Shown piece by piece: positions 36,136 through 48,367 of a DNA stretch of 64,000 nucleotides (positions are counted from its first letter, which is position 1; each line of letters begins with the position of its first letter). The DNA comes from Morchella semilibera. Its lineage: Eukaryota; Ascomycota; Pezizomycetes; Pezizales; Morchellaceae. The translations under genes were made by a program, and so were the position numbers. The DNA lies in NCBI GenBank assembly GCA_009192285.1, contig WBVU01000022.1, positions 62,001 through 126,000 on the forward strand, written 5' to 3'. The notes under the pieces were generated by a model, which saw only the letters and a list, made by a program, of their open reading frames with translations, had not been told where the DNA came from and made no database searches.

Positions 36136-39100
36136 TTTGGAAGCTTTCGAGATGCGAAAAGATGGAGTGGAGAGGGGGGGAGAAGAAAGGGAAAAGGTGA
36201 AGTGGCGGGGGGCGAATTGATAAGAGGTGGGAGGGCGGGCTAATGACGATGAACGGATGGTTCGAGGGAAATCTCGTGTGAAACCATTGACGTCCAGGGC
36301 GGCCAATGGCAGGGCGGCAATACAAATCAGATCTAATTAGTAAGCAGATAACGCATCACTGGAAATCACTCGCTCGGAGCAGGAGCATGGATGCCTTATT
36401 TTTTATTGGGCCTATGGGCAAATCACATCGGCGGGGAGCTTGCAACTGGGGCAGCAGAGCTCTCGAGGCTCATATTAAGTCCATATACAGAGTCTGGTAT
36501 AGCTTGCGGCGAGAAGAACCTTCCGCGAGAAAATGTGGTCGCAAATAAAAGTGGTGGCCGAAACTTATTCTCGTGGTAGAATTATTGTAGGTGTGGGTTT
36601 ACTTGGGGGTTCTCGGGGCCGGGTTGAATTCATCTTTTTTTCTTTCTCAAATATGCGGGTCAGGTTAAATGGCAAAGATGGCTACCACCGTCATGCGTTG
36701 AGAGGCTGTGGGTAGTGGTTGTGAGGGATGGAAATGGGGTGGTCGTGGAGGAGAGGTTCCCCAGCCGCGCATGGGGGTGGGTTCAATTCCTGCCCCTGAT
36801 GGACTAACTTTTTTTTTTCGGGCCTTCCAGGTTGAGTGTGTGGGGTCTTCCTTTGGCCCGTGTTTATAGCAAAAATTCCTTTAAGGGCTAAAAGGACTAT
36901 CGGGACACGCAAGACCTACATTTGCAATAATTCTACCAGACTCTAGCTCTGTAGCTGATTATAATATATAGAGGTGTAAATTAATACATGTAGTCTTCCC
37001 CATGCGTATGTGATTGAAAATATCCCAATTGACATGCATTCCTACAATCTACGAAAGAGGGGATAAAGAACTCCTTGGCTTGTGGGGTATCAAGCGTTCT
37101 AACCAAGTGCGTGATGTGTATAAAATGTGCGCCTCTGTCTGCTCTCTTAAATATTTAATAACCCCAAAAGCCCCACCACCAACACGGCCCCGGTAGCACC
37201 AAGAACCCAGCTTTACCTCAACGACCAGCTCGAGAAGCTTGAGGAATCATCTCCCTTTGTTTGGAAAGAGCAAGCCAGCCCCCTTGAGAAGCGGGGGAAT
37301 CTCGAGAGAGCCGCCTCAGCTTGCTTCAAGTGGGACTGTGAGTTACATTAATCTGGCTAATGCCTGGCTTGGGTTTGAAGACTAGGTTCTCGTCCTTGCC
37401 ATTTGCACTAACAAAATGTAGCCAGAAAGCTTAGAATCGACTTCTTTCCTTCTCGAAATGGCCAGGTTAATATGCATAATTTACGCCCTTGGGAATATCT
37501 TAGTTCGTTCACGACCTCAAAAGGATTGTTCCAGCTTGTAAGTATTGATAATCACCCATTTATTGGTAGGTTATATGTGCCATCGAGTTGGAGCTGCCAT
37601 CCCATGTATTCCCGTCATTCCTAATTTCCGTGAGTAAATTGGCTGAGAAAAATAGCTAGGGTCATCCCTACCTAACCTCAGATGAAAGCTTTGCAGGAAG
37701 ATTGACTCTGGTATTGAATTCGGTTGACGGTGTACTCCGGGTTTCCCTTCATTAGACATCACTCGCTCGCGTTTGTTGTTCCTGCTTTAGAGCCCACCAC
37801 AAACCTTCACTAAGAATGGTTACACATCAATAGTTGCGCACGTGGTATGGGCCGAGTAATCAGGGCGAGGATAAGGATTGAGCATCCGCGGGAGACGCAG
37901 CATCTGATTTGGGCAACTCACTTGATTGGACGGTGGGACCTACCCCGTGCTATTGGGTAAATTTTTATATCTTGGATGAATTCAGTAATGTTTACTATAT
38001 GTAGGCATTTTGTTACTTGAACTCCATGCCGCCATATATCAAGCACGCCTAGTTAAGACAGGTAGGTTTCCCCCCTCCTTAACATCTTGCCCGTATAGCA
38101 TTTGTCTACCCTACCTGCTTCCTCAACCATGCGAGAAGCTTTCAGATATTTCTATATCCAGATGCCCAATTGGTACTAATTGAGGTTGATTACCTTGGAT
38201 TCCTTCAGGGCTGGGCTGAGAAAGGCTGCTAACACATGCCCTGGGACAATTCATAAATTTGTGCAAGAATTGCAGCTGATACAATTGGTTGGTACAAAAC
38301 CTCTGAATTACGCGCTTGTCCATATAGAGTAGAGATATTATTCTAGATCCCTAAAGAGTAGGGCCTTCAATTAGATGAATGTCTTAATTAGAGGATGGGC
38401 TATTCCGGCTTCTATATATGATGAGCTTGGGCTGGACTGATTGGCATATTACAATATATTGTGTAAGAAACCCAAGTGTTTGGACGGAGAGCACTGCTTT
38501 CCCCTGCTTTCTTTCAGTCTTATTATACCCACACAGACTCCTGGCGATTTACCTGTAACAAATCATCTCCGATTTATAATTCCTTTAATACCTGGAAAAG
38601 AATATTGAGAAGTGACTCTTTTGAGGCTGCATGTTTTCAACTGCTGAAGCACATAACGTACCGTGTGAGCCCAGGGACCAGCATAGAGATAATTCGAAGT
38701 TGACCTTAGACCTGCATCAAGCAGCTGCAGCTTACATGATATCGATGTGTAATGGTGGCGCTCTCGTTCGAATGTCGATCAGAAATATAGGAGGCACAAA
38801 ACCTGTGTAAGAATATGATTGAAGTGCAAGGACCGGAGAAGAATTTAGCTTATACGTATACGTACGTAGGCATGAAGTCGCATTTAAGTATTTCGACAGT
38901 CTGTGTTGTGCTCCTAGTGATAAGCATTCCCTGGTGCGGCTAAACCCGAAGCGGCTACATTAATCAGCGGACGTCTTCAGTCAGCCTTCTCTCATTATTC
39001 ACTACTCCCTTCATTTCTGCCATCAACGCCTCTTTCTCTTTCTTTTTCTCTCTTTTTTCCCTTTTTCTCCCTCTTTCATTTGCTGCCTAAGGAAAGGAAA

Positions 39101-39612
39101 AAAACACGAAATACATCACGGTCAATCCCTCTAGATCCTCCTCACACACAGATGCCTGGATAGGTCGGAACCTTTCCAATCCCAATCCTCCCCCACCCTC
39201 CCCACCAACGAATGAGTAAATACCCCCACCACCACCAATCACAATCACCACCACAATTATCCAGCCCATCAGGTTCTACGTATGCTCAGCTCAAGTACAT
39301 AAAGTACCACAGCCATACAATAAACCTGTGTGCATCGCCCATATACACCAGGACGCGGGACCTGCCAACCCCCCTCCATCTCTCTTACCCACATAGCATC
39401 TCATCCTAAACACCCCCATTCATCAAGCTTATCTGCTATAACCTTCCTACCAGCCGCTATCTACGACCTACTCCTGGTTTGCCTCTAGACGGCATTGATC
39501 CAAAGTAGGCCTAGCGAATCCTCAACAGCAACTTCAACACAGTCGGTTCCCGTGGTATCACAAACCACGCCGACTGTGTCGTAGGAGCTGTGCTCTCCAA
39601 GGTGGTAGAAAA
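36136..39612. other. Intergenic spacer nuo78-UBP3 with coding-like relics
   Basis: This 3.5 kb spacer lies between divergent genes. Between about 37188 and 38060 there are short gene-like frames broken by stops: LYLNDQLEKLEESSPFVWK near 37211, KLRIDFFPSRNGQ near 37427 and RARIRIEHPRETQHLIW near 37863. They may be remains of a decayed gene; I do not recognise the family. A pyrimidine tract (38985-39085) precedes UBP3. One TACATGTA lies at 36985. Confidence 0.5.
37188..38060 (+). pseudogene. Possible decayed gene, family unknown
   Basis: Several fragments with protein-like composition occur on the plus strand in different frames, interrupted by stops: one rich in Glu/Lys/Leu (about 37200-37340), one starting KLRIDFFPS (about 37427-37550), and one with RVIRARIRIEHPRE (about 37850-37960). 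Possible GTGAGT/GTAAGT donors and TAG acceptors between them also leave room for a small intron-rich gene. I could not build a consistent model, so the call is tentative. Confidence 0.25.
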
Positions 39613-42472
39613 ATGAACCACCCATACCCTACAGCCGTACCGCCGGCAGTCCCCAATGCGAATCAATTTCGACGGGGGGTCGATCCGCGAATGTACCATG
39701 CAGCAGCTACAAGTACAGCGTACTATTACCAGCCACAATTTCATCCTCCCCATACACCGCCACCTCCCCCGGTGATTGTAAGGTCGCCGCACCCACACCA
39801 AGTCACAAAACCACCACCTCCCCCGCCTCCCCCGCCTCCGGCCCCTGTTGTAACGGCTCCAGTAGTGGTTAAGGTTGCGGCCCCGCCGCCGCCTCCTCCT
39901 CCACCGGTTATAAGAACTCAATATCAACCTCCGGTATTTTTACCATGCCCTATGAATTTGGGTTATATATGCTAACTTTTATAAAGCTGCCATGGTATTC
40001 TGCACCGGACGAACCTTTTCCACCGAGGCGTCGGCGGAGAAAGGTCCGAGCGCCTACTGCTCAGGTGGCTGCCCCAGAAGCGCCTGTTCCTACAGCGGAG
40101 GAGACTGTACCTGTTGAACCGGCGCTCCCAAGCCTTGAGACAGCACAAACTTCCTCTATTTCGGATGCTCAAACACCCGTTACAACATGTCCACCCTCCG
40201 AGGTTGGCTCAGCGGTTGTCTCGACTCCTACATCCACTGTTCCACTATCCTCTACAACTCTTTCCCCAGTTCAAGCTCCCACACCCGCACCTACATTTGT
40301 ACCAGCGCCCGCAGCCGCACCAGCACCCGCAGCCGCACCAGCACCCGCAGCCGCACCAGCACCCGCAGCCGCACCAGCACCCGCAGCCGCACCAGCACCC
40401 GCAGCCGCACCAGCACCCGCAGCCGCACCAGCACCCGCAGCTGCACCAGCACCCGCAGCCGCACCAGCACCCGCAGCTGCACCAGCACCCGCAGCCGCCC
40501 CAGCACCCGCAGCCGCCCCAGCACCCGCAGCCGCACCAGCACCCGCAGCTGCACCAGCACCCACGGCTACCTCCGCGCCTCCTGCTACTGTACAGAAGCC
40601 TGCTCCTGCGGTCCCCATGGTCCCCATACCTGCGCTACCCGCTATGCCAATTATCAAGGCTAAGGCAAAAGCTGTTCCTAAACCACAAACAGAGTCTGTC
40701 AAGCCCGTGACTAGTAGTCCTCCTGAACAAGTCGCAGCCCCCAAGGATGCCAGTGTTAAAGAGACAGCGCAAAAGGACCCAATCCCTAAGGATGTAGCCC
40801 CCAAAGATGTAGCTACGAAGGATGAAGTTTCAGTAACACCAGCACTTTCCACTGCTGCCGTTGAACCCGTCACTGCTGTACCGCCCCCACCCCCGGTGCA
40901 ACCAAAATCCTGGGCCGATATGTTAAAGGTCAAGAGTGCCGTTACGTCTACAGGCACCGCGGGGGCAAAGGTTGAGCAGCAGCGCCCAGTTATAAAAGGA
41001 AATGGGATTACAACAAATTCATTGTCCGATATCTTGATTAATTTCACAATCCCAAGTGAGAAAAATGTTACTAGCCCATTCTTGGAGCCTAGGGGATTGG
41101 TCAATACGGGGAACATGTGCTTTATGAATGCTGTAAGTTGTCTTTAATATAAGGCCGGATTTGAGAGTTTGGGGCTCATGAGGTTTTAGGTTCTACAAAT
41201 GCTGGTGTTTTGCGGTCCTTTTTACCACTTCTTAGACCATCTTTCAAAACAAGTTGCACATAGCTTCAAAACAGACACGCCTTTGATTGATGCAATGTAA
41301 GTAATTTACATTATTTTTAACTATCTGAAGCCTCGACGTTAACGAAATTCAGGATCATGTTCATGCGTGAATTCCGGGTTATTAGCCCTTCGGTTTCACA
41401 ATCGCAGCCTTCGACACTCAGGGCCCAGGACCTCGAAACCTTTGGCGAGCCCTTTGTACCCGAGTTCTTATACGAGGTTATACGCAATATGCAGAGCTTC
41501 GCACACATGAAGGTAATTTTTTCCAAATGCATCACTTGTCGATGTACTAATATTATATAGCGGGGCCATCAACAAGATGCCGAGGAATTTCTAGGGTTCC
41601 TTCTAGATGGGTTGCATGAAGAGGCAATCAAAGTTATGTCCAAATCTCAACCTAGTGGCACCTCAACACCCACCCAGAATGGAACTTCGACGCCCACAGA
41701 AGAATCCTTGGAATCTGGCTGGATGGAAGTAGGTCATAAGCACAAGACCTTGACTACTCGCACCACGGAGATAATCGAGTCACCAATTACCAAGATTTTT
41801 GGTGGTAAGCTTCGAAGCGAGTTCAAAGTACCAGGGCTGAAGCCCAGTGTTACACTCGAACCTTACAAGCCCCTACAACTCGATATTCAGAGTCCAGATG
41901 TTAGGAGTGTTACAGAAGCGCTGAAGCACATGGCCGTAATTGAAAAATTGCAAGGAGATTATAACTCCGCGAAAGGCCCTAATGTTACAGCTACTAAACA
42001 GGTTCTCATCGAGACCTTGCCACCGGTGTTAATATTGCAACTGAAGAGATTCCAATATGACAACACAAGCGGTGTTCAGAAGATCTGGAAGAGGATCGGA
42101 TATCCACTTGTTCTAGAAATTCCGGCTGAAGCCCTGAGCCACAACAAACGTGCCGGTCCACCTCAGAAGTATCGGTTGATTGGTGTCGTCTACCATCACG
42201 GCAAAAGTGCGAGTGGGGGGCACTACACAGTTGATGTACAGAGGCAAGATGCAAAGAGTTGGATCAGGCTTGACGACACAGTCATTAAGAGGGTTGGAAG
42301 TGACGAGGTAAGGATTGATGTAAAGGCAGGGGAGGAAGGAGAAGAGGACGGTTGGGTAAACGCTGCGTGGGAGGAGGTGAATGGTGCGTATGGCAAAGGC
42401 ACAGGGGAGGGAGCTAAATGGGTTGGGGAGGGTGGAAAGGTAGCATATATTTTGTTTTACCAAAAGTTTTAG
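39613..42472 (+). CDS. UBP3: Ubiquitin carboxyl-terminal hydrolase, Ubp3/USP10 type
   Basis: This is a cysteine deubiquitinase; Ubp3/USP10 enzymes act on Sec23, ribosomes and stress-granule factors. It has five exons: 39613-39933, 39987-41132, 41190-41296, 41353-41512 and 41561-42472, giving 881 residues in frame. Residues 1-107 are Pro-rich with runs of PPPPP. After an intron comes LPWYSAPDEPFPPRRRRRK, which is typical of fungal Ubp3. Next is a tandem of about 14 PAPAAA hexapeptides, then a Lys/Pro linker and PVQPKSWADMLK. The catalytic domain has GLVNTGNMCFMNAVLQM (Cys485), RGHQQDAEEFLGFLLDGLHE, LPPVLILQLKRFQYD, and HHGKSASGGHYTVDV (His799) with Asp816/817 in WIRLDD. The second USP gene in this window is only distantly similar, so this is not a recent duplicate. 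Confidence 0.93.
40300..40562 (+). repeat. 18 bp coding minisatellite (PAPAAA repeats) in UBP3
   Basis: An 18 bp unit (GCACCCGCAGCCGCACCA-like) is repeated about 14 times in frame and encodes Pro-Ala-Pro-Ala-Ala-Ala. Units differ at a few third positions (GCC/GCT) and at CCA versus CCC. Because the period is a multiple of three and lacks stops, several frames stay open on both strands, producing long false open frames. Copy number is likely to vary between strains. Confidence 0.95.
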
Positions 42473-44163
42473 GGGGATGTTATTGCAAAGTATTTTCTTT
42501 CCCTCTCTCTCCTTAGTCATTTACGGTTACTTCTAACTTTTTACTTCGCTTTTCTTGTATTTTTTCTTCGTCCTACCTCTTACTATTTTTTCCTGTGTTT
42601 TTTTTCTTCTTTATATACTCTCAATAGTTTCCGCATATTTTGCTTCTATGTACTCCCTATTTTTTCATATCTTCTTTCTGGATTCGGAGTAGACGGGGTA
42701 GTTACGGGATCGATCGAAAAAAGAAAAAAATGGGAGGTATGGGGCGAAAGGGATGGGAAAAGTTTGCTTTCTTGTTTGGTTTCTTTCCTTTTCTTTCTCT
42801 CTCTCTTCTTTCTGTTCATGCGGCGTGCATGAGTGTCTGGTTGAGTATATGTTGGCGAGTTCGTGCGGATGGTATTTATATGGGGACGGTGGTTATTGGT
42901 GCGCTGGGAGATGTTGAATGATCCCTTCATCCTTTTCTTCCTTTCTTTCCTCTTCTTTTTTTTTTGAGTATGAGAGGTGATGGCATATGGGGTTTGTGTA
43001 GAGTATGTAGCGTAGATAGCCTGCCTTGTATGGTCTTGTGGGTTTAGTTCAATTTCCTTTGTTGATTGATGGATAGTTAGGCGGCTGGCTGGTCGGGTTG
43101 GCGTCAAGGTATGTAGGTACTTTGAATTCGAGGGGGAAAATACAGAAGGAAAAAAAAAGGTAAATGGGGTTTGTTTCGTTTGTGTTTCGGGGGGTTGGAT
43201 TGGATGGTTCATGGGTGGTCACTCGTGCTCCTCGGATAAGGCTTTCGGCGGAAGGACTGGGCGGAGGACTAGCAAGGATTGTTGGCTTGGGATCTTGGGA
43301 GAAATAGAATTGAAATCATTTGAATCACTTATCTCAGCGGTTTGTAGCATATGGCCGATTGAACCAAGAAGAATGTGACTCCCCTACTTGAAATTTCCCC
43401 GAGACAGTCATATCATGAAACCGGGGTTCTTTTCTTTTTGAAAATCATAAGGGATGGCATTAATTCTTGCTATTGGGAAGGGTTTAAAGTGTGATACCTG
43501 TTTTTGGTACATGTACGTCTCTACTATTGATTGTTACTCACTCCACTTCTCTCATGCTTTGAGGTGTTAGGGTTCAAACACTCTTTCCCTCTTTCAGTTT
43601 TATACGGGAAACTTGTGAGGTATAATCACTGGGCAGGTTTAAATTTGTTTCCAAGTCTAAAGCGTAAATTATCAATTTATTTAGAGCAAATATTGGAGGG
43701 TCCTCACAAGTCTTCTATACAATCCGAATTCCTCATCTAAGACAGTTTTATGCATCAGCAGATGTCTGTGCAACAAATGACGGGGTTTGGGTTGCGATAT
43801 GCATCAGTGCTAGCTTGACATGCACCCATCTTGGATCCTCTCCCTCTCTCACACACAACGACTTAAAGCTGCTGCGCAACACAACCCAGCATCAACCACA
43901 TTTGCTCGGACAGGACCATTAATACGATACGGATAAGATAACGTGGGCAACAAACACGCCCAGTCATTAAATCTTCCCACAGTGGTCTCTCGGCATGCCG
44001 CGTTGCTGTTTAGAAGCACTTCCGTGAAACAAACATATGAACTCGATACCTCTGCTACCCTGCATCCACCAAGACCTCCAAAAGAACCTCCGACCAACTT
44101 CTCGTAGGCAACACACAACTCCAATCTCTAGACCAGAGATTAACCTAGTAATCGTTAGACCAA
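42473..44163. other. Intergenic spacer UBP3-HDA1
   Basis: This is the 3' flank of UBP3 (T- and CT-rich, 42490-42960) and upstream region of HDA1. It contains one TACATGTA at 43508. The open frames are low-complexity or match no known family. Confidence 0.5.
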
Positions 44164-47100
44164 ATGCCACTTGTTCCTGGCTCTGATACAGACATGCTTG
44201 ACGCGCCTAATGGTACGTCTGCGGCTCATATCGAAAACCCACCTACCTTTCCGATCTGTGTAAACGGGCATGGGGGCGTTCCTTTCGCCGACCACCACAA
44301 CCCTCCTCGAAGTGAGCGATCTTCGCCCATGGTTAACCAGGTGTCTCGCATAGCGCTGAGGCCTCCGGGCGACGTGTCTGCAGCGAGGGAGGGTTCGGCA
44401 GGAAAGGGCCAAAAGACATCCAAAAGTGTAGCCCTTCCAATATCAAGCCTTCAAACGGGGCTATGTTACGACGTCCGTATGATGCATCATGAGCAAATCC
44501 ATGAGGATGATCACCCAGAGCAGCCAAAGCGAATATTTTCCATATATGCTGCGTTGGTAACTGCTGGCTTAGTTGACGATAGAGATTTCGCGGGAGACTT
44601 CGACGAAGGGGGGGCAATGAAACGGATAAACGCAAGAGAAGTGACAGAAGAGGAAGCTTTAATGGCGCACTCCAAGGAACACTGGGAATACATCGCTAGC
44701 ACCTCCGGTATGTTATAGGTGATTCTTTGCGCCCCCTAGCTTCTTGCCCCGGTTAACTGGGAGTTGGAGCTCGGGGTGATATCTTTTTTGTAGCTTGACT
44801 TTTTATTAACTTGTTCCTCCGCTGGTATAGAGATGGATAATTCCAGTTTAAGGGAAGCATGGATAGAGGGGGACTCTGTCTACTTCTGTTCAGAGAGCTT
44901 CGCAAGCGCAAAGCTCTCTTGTGGGGGTGTCATTGAGTGTGCAAAGGCAGTCGTCGACGGTAGCGTAAAGAATGCAATTGCCGTAGTGCGGCCGCCGGGC
45001 CACCACGCTGAGTATCACAAGCCGATGGGCTTTTGCCTGTTCAATAACGTCTGCGTTGCTGCTCACGTGATGCTAAAGACATATCCAGAAACTATCCGTA
45101 AGGTATTAATATTGGATTGGTAAGTCTTAAACCTCTTCCTCTGTGGGCTTGAGGCTTCATGCTGATTTATGTGGTGAAGGGATGTGCACCATGGTAGGCT
45201 CTGCTTTAATTTGACTGATATATGCCCCCAGTGCTGAGGTTATCTGTAAAAGGAAACGGGACTCAGGCCATCTTCTATGATAATCCTCATGTACTCTACA
45301 TGTCGATACATAGATTCGATGATGGGAAATTCTACCCAGAGGGTCAACACGGGAATTTTGATAAGTGTGGGGAAGGTACAGGCGTTGGGATGTAAGCACA
45401 GTGCCTATGTCCGGATAAAAGATTTCTCTACAGTTTTATCACTAACCTTGTAGGAATGTAAACATACCCTGGAATAATATTGAGGGTGGCATGGGCGACG
45501 GTGATTATATGTACGCGTTTCAGCGTGTTATCATGCCTATTGCTTTAGAGTTCAATCCCGATTTGGTACTTAGTGGGTGTATCCTCCCATGAAAGACTGG
45601 TAATGTTTCTTACGTAGTTGTTCAGTCTCTGCTGGATTCGATGCCGCTGCCGGAGACGAATTGGGCAAATGCATGGTGACTCCAGCTGGCTATGCCCACA
45701 TGACACATATGTTGATGAGACTTGCAGAGGGGAAGGTTGTTGTTTGCTTGGAGGTAAAAGAAGCAACCTTCGTACAAGACGGTTATATTTCTAATTCTGT
45801 TTAGGGCGGATATAATCTAGATTCTATATCACACTCAGCCTTAGCAGTTACCAGAGTACTACTTGGAGAGCCACCAGGGAGGCTTCATGATGGGGATAAA
45901 GTCAGACCATCGGCATCAAGAGATGTTGAAAGATGTGTTTTGCAGCAGTCACGGTACTGGCGCTGTATGAGACTCACAGAGTCAGGTAACTTGAAACCAT
46001 GCAGGCCATATATTAGTTGTAAGGTTTCTAACTAGAGTAGATCCGATGGACAAGAAACACTCTTATCGGTTACATGGTAAGGGTGTTGAATCTGTAAAGT
46101 CAAAATCCTCTGAAAGCACTAATAAGTGATATGGCAAAGATGTGATCCGATCTCACCAGGCGAAAGTAATGTGGGAAAAACACAGAATGTCGAACATAAA
46201 AATATTCCAAGACAGCGTCTCTGTTTCCTTTGAAAACCAAGTTATTGCAACGTAAGTCATTATTCTAACCTAGGTAGAGGGTGTTCTAACAGATGTAGAA
46301 CCAATTCTTATAAAGCTGAGACATTAGTCTTGCTTGTACATGACCCGTACGTAACGATATAAACCATGCACAAAATTCTTCATCAGTACCCCTTGGTCTA
46401 ATCATTCAGTTGCGTCTGTTTTGTGAGATACGAGGGAAAAGACCGTCGGTATGGGCACTCCTGGATTCCAATATGATAAACAGGATTAAGCCCCACAACG
46501 CCTTGCTGGTACACCTATTCACTCATCCACTACCCCCTAGCCCCACTAATTCACACGATTCTTCATAATCCCGAGGAGGGCAGATATTGGCTTTTAGGCT
46601 AACGTAGTTTTTTGTGGATTTTAGGAAGATGTAGGTAACATTTACATCGATTGGGCTGTACAGAAAGGATATGCTGTCTTGGACGTAAACATACCACAGG
46701 CCTTAACCAACAAAGAGGTATTTATTCTTTTCATATGTGTGTAAGATTGGCAACTCATTATTTATGAAGGGCAAGCTGGCGGAACAGCATGATTACGAAG
46801 TGATGAGGCAAACGGAAGAAATTTGCATTTACCTTTGGGACAATTATATAGAGTGTGTTCACTCAAGATAACTATAGGGTAGGATTGCTGGCTAATTTGC
46901 GGCAGGATTACTGACGCTAAGAGTATAATACTTATGGGCGTTGGAGATGCCTTTGTTGGAATATTATATCTCCTAGCCAACCGGGGTAATAACCGCGGCC
47001 ATAGCTGCAATTGATCAGGGCTGACATCTATTTAGAGTGCCGCGAGCGCGTCAAGGGGGTTATTGGCATAGTTGGAAACGAAAACGTGCTCCGGCCCTGC

Positions 47101-47404
47101 AAACCCGGAATCCACGGCGACATACTCATAGACTGGTATTTCAATGTAAAGCAGCACTTTGACCACATTCGGATCTGCCAAGAAATTAGCTAATATATTA
47201 TAGAATTCCTTAATCTATTGCTCGCAAGATCACGGGGTTTGGAGTATAAGGCGAGGCAAGAAGAAACATGGCACGATCCGCAAATCACCTGCAGTTGAGC
47301 TCCAGGATGTATTGCGCGAATCGTACGACGACATCACTCAATGGCTCACAGATAGACTCTCCCCGCCCCCATCTCCTACCCTGCTACGAAGACCTAGCTC
47401 CTAG
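44164..47404 (+). CDS. HDA1: Class II histone deacetylase Hda1/HdaA with Arb2-type C-terminal domain
   Basis: This is a zinc-dependent deacetylase of histone tails and the catalytic subunit of the HDA1 repressor complex. Early exons are 44164-44707, 44831-45119, 45180-45193 (14 nt) and 45253-45391; more than ten exons in total run to the stop at 47404. Catalytic motifs in order are [78 protein letters not shown] and CLEGGYNLDS. The C-terminal part follows the Arb2-like domain of Hda1: [86 protein letters not shown] and [14 protein letters not shown]. The junction between about 46350 and 46625 could not be resolved. The N-terminal 80 residues are low-complexity. Confidence 0.9.
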
Positions 47405-47697
47405 CTTAAAAGTCCTCCTATAATACTATCGATCCTGGAAATGGATCGCCTCCATAGTCTCCATCATTTTCTCCCACTGTGCCCTGAGTGGATTGTAAAT
47501 TAGTTGCGTATCTATTCCTGCGGTCGTCTTGTTCTCCCCCCTCCCCCCCCCCCTCCCCCTCCATCTTGACGTATTTACTTTGGAATTTACTTTAGAAAGG
47601 TGTCATTATGAGACTATTGAGAGGAAAATTAGATGGATGAGTGCGGCGGTGTGTGTGGTATTGGTATGTAGGAGGTGTGCTGCTTCTGCCAACTCAT

Positions 47698-47826
47698 TAG
47701 AGCGTTTCGGCAACACCCAAATTTTCAAATTTTGAGCTCAAATTTTGAGCTCTTGGCGGGCTATCCAAAAACCGGTCGCCAAGAACTAGAAATTTAGACT
47801 CTGAAGTTGGTTGCCAAAACGCTCTA
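47698..47826. mobile_element. Short MITE, 129 bp
   Basis: The ends read TAGAGCGTTTCGGCAAC on the left and TAGAGCGTTTTGGCAAC on the right in inverted orientation, with one mismatch in 17. The TA at each outer end fits TA target duplication. Inside, the 13 bp AAATTTTGAGCTC is repeated twice in tandem. The first seven bases TAGAGCG are shared with the 320 bp element at 21008-21327, which suggests a common transposase family. Confidence 0.8.
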
Positions 47827-48338
47827 TCTCATCGTAGTATTGCCATTATCCAATATCGCTATTGCATGCGCACAGCCCACCCCCACGGCACAAACTACGA
47901 TCCGCGCTGTAAATATCTAGGATGCTGTCAAGAATATGTAGGCCTAACCAACCTCAATCTTTTTTTGTTGTTGCACGGGTACATAGGGTACCTGCTATAA
48001 TATCGCCAATACCATAGAAACGTTTATACGTATGAGTGAAGTAGTTCTTGGTCAGAAGTCACCGGACGGCCACGCATTCTCGGGCACTCCGGTATAGACC
48101 GATATCGGGCCTTGTCTAGTTAGAGTCTAGCCAAGTGGACAGTCAAGTTTATCTAAGAACCACTGCCAGTGCGAGGGCTGTATATAGGAGGTGGAGCAGT
48201 AAATGGAGTGTCAAATGTAGCCCTCTTACCAACGGTAGTCAATTGTTTTACCACTGCTAGCTGGTGGGGCGGTACCATCATTTCACCACCGCTGGTAAAC
48301 TTCTGTAAGTGTTTGCATTACTAATGTAGTGTAGTGTA

Positions 48339-48367
48339 GTATAAGGACTGAAATTCAGTGCTTATAC
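48339..48367. repeat. 29 bp near-perfect palindrome
   Basis: GTATAAGGACTGAA at the left pairs with TTCAGTGCTTATAC at the right with one mismatch and almost no loop. It could form a cruciform or be the remains of a small inverted-repeat element. No neighbouring gene depends on it. Confidence 0.7.

Noticed and set aside
36730-36800. Possible tRNA T-arm (GGTGGG TTCAATT CCTGCC)
   Set aside because: The stem pairs, but no acceptor stem or D-arm with an A-box lies at the right distance upstream.
40271-41116. 281-codon open frame on the minus strand
   Set aside because: It runs antisense through the 18 bp repeats of UBP3; the repeat has no stops in several frames. The sense frame has family matches and clean splice sites.
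39613-47404. Ubp3 and the other USP as a recent tandem duplicate
   Set aside because: The two deubiquitinases are 20 kb apart, have different intron positions and share only the general USP boxes.
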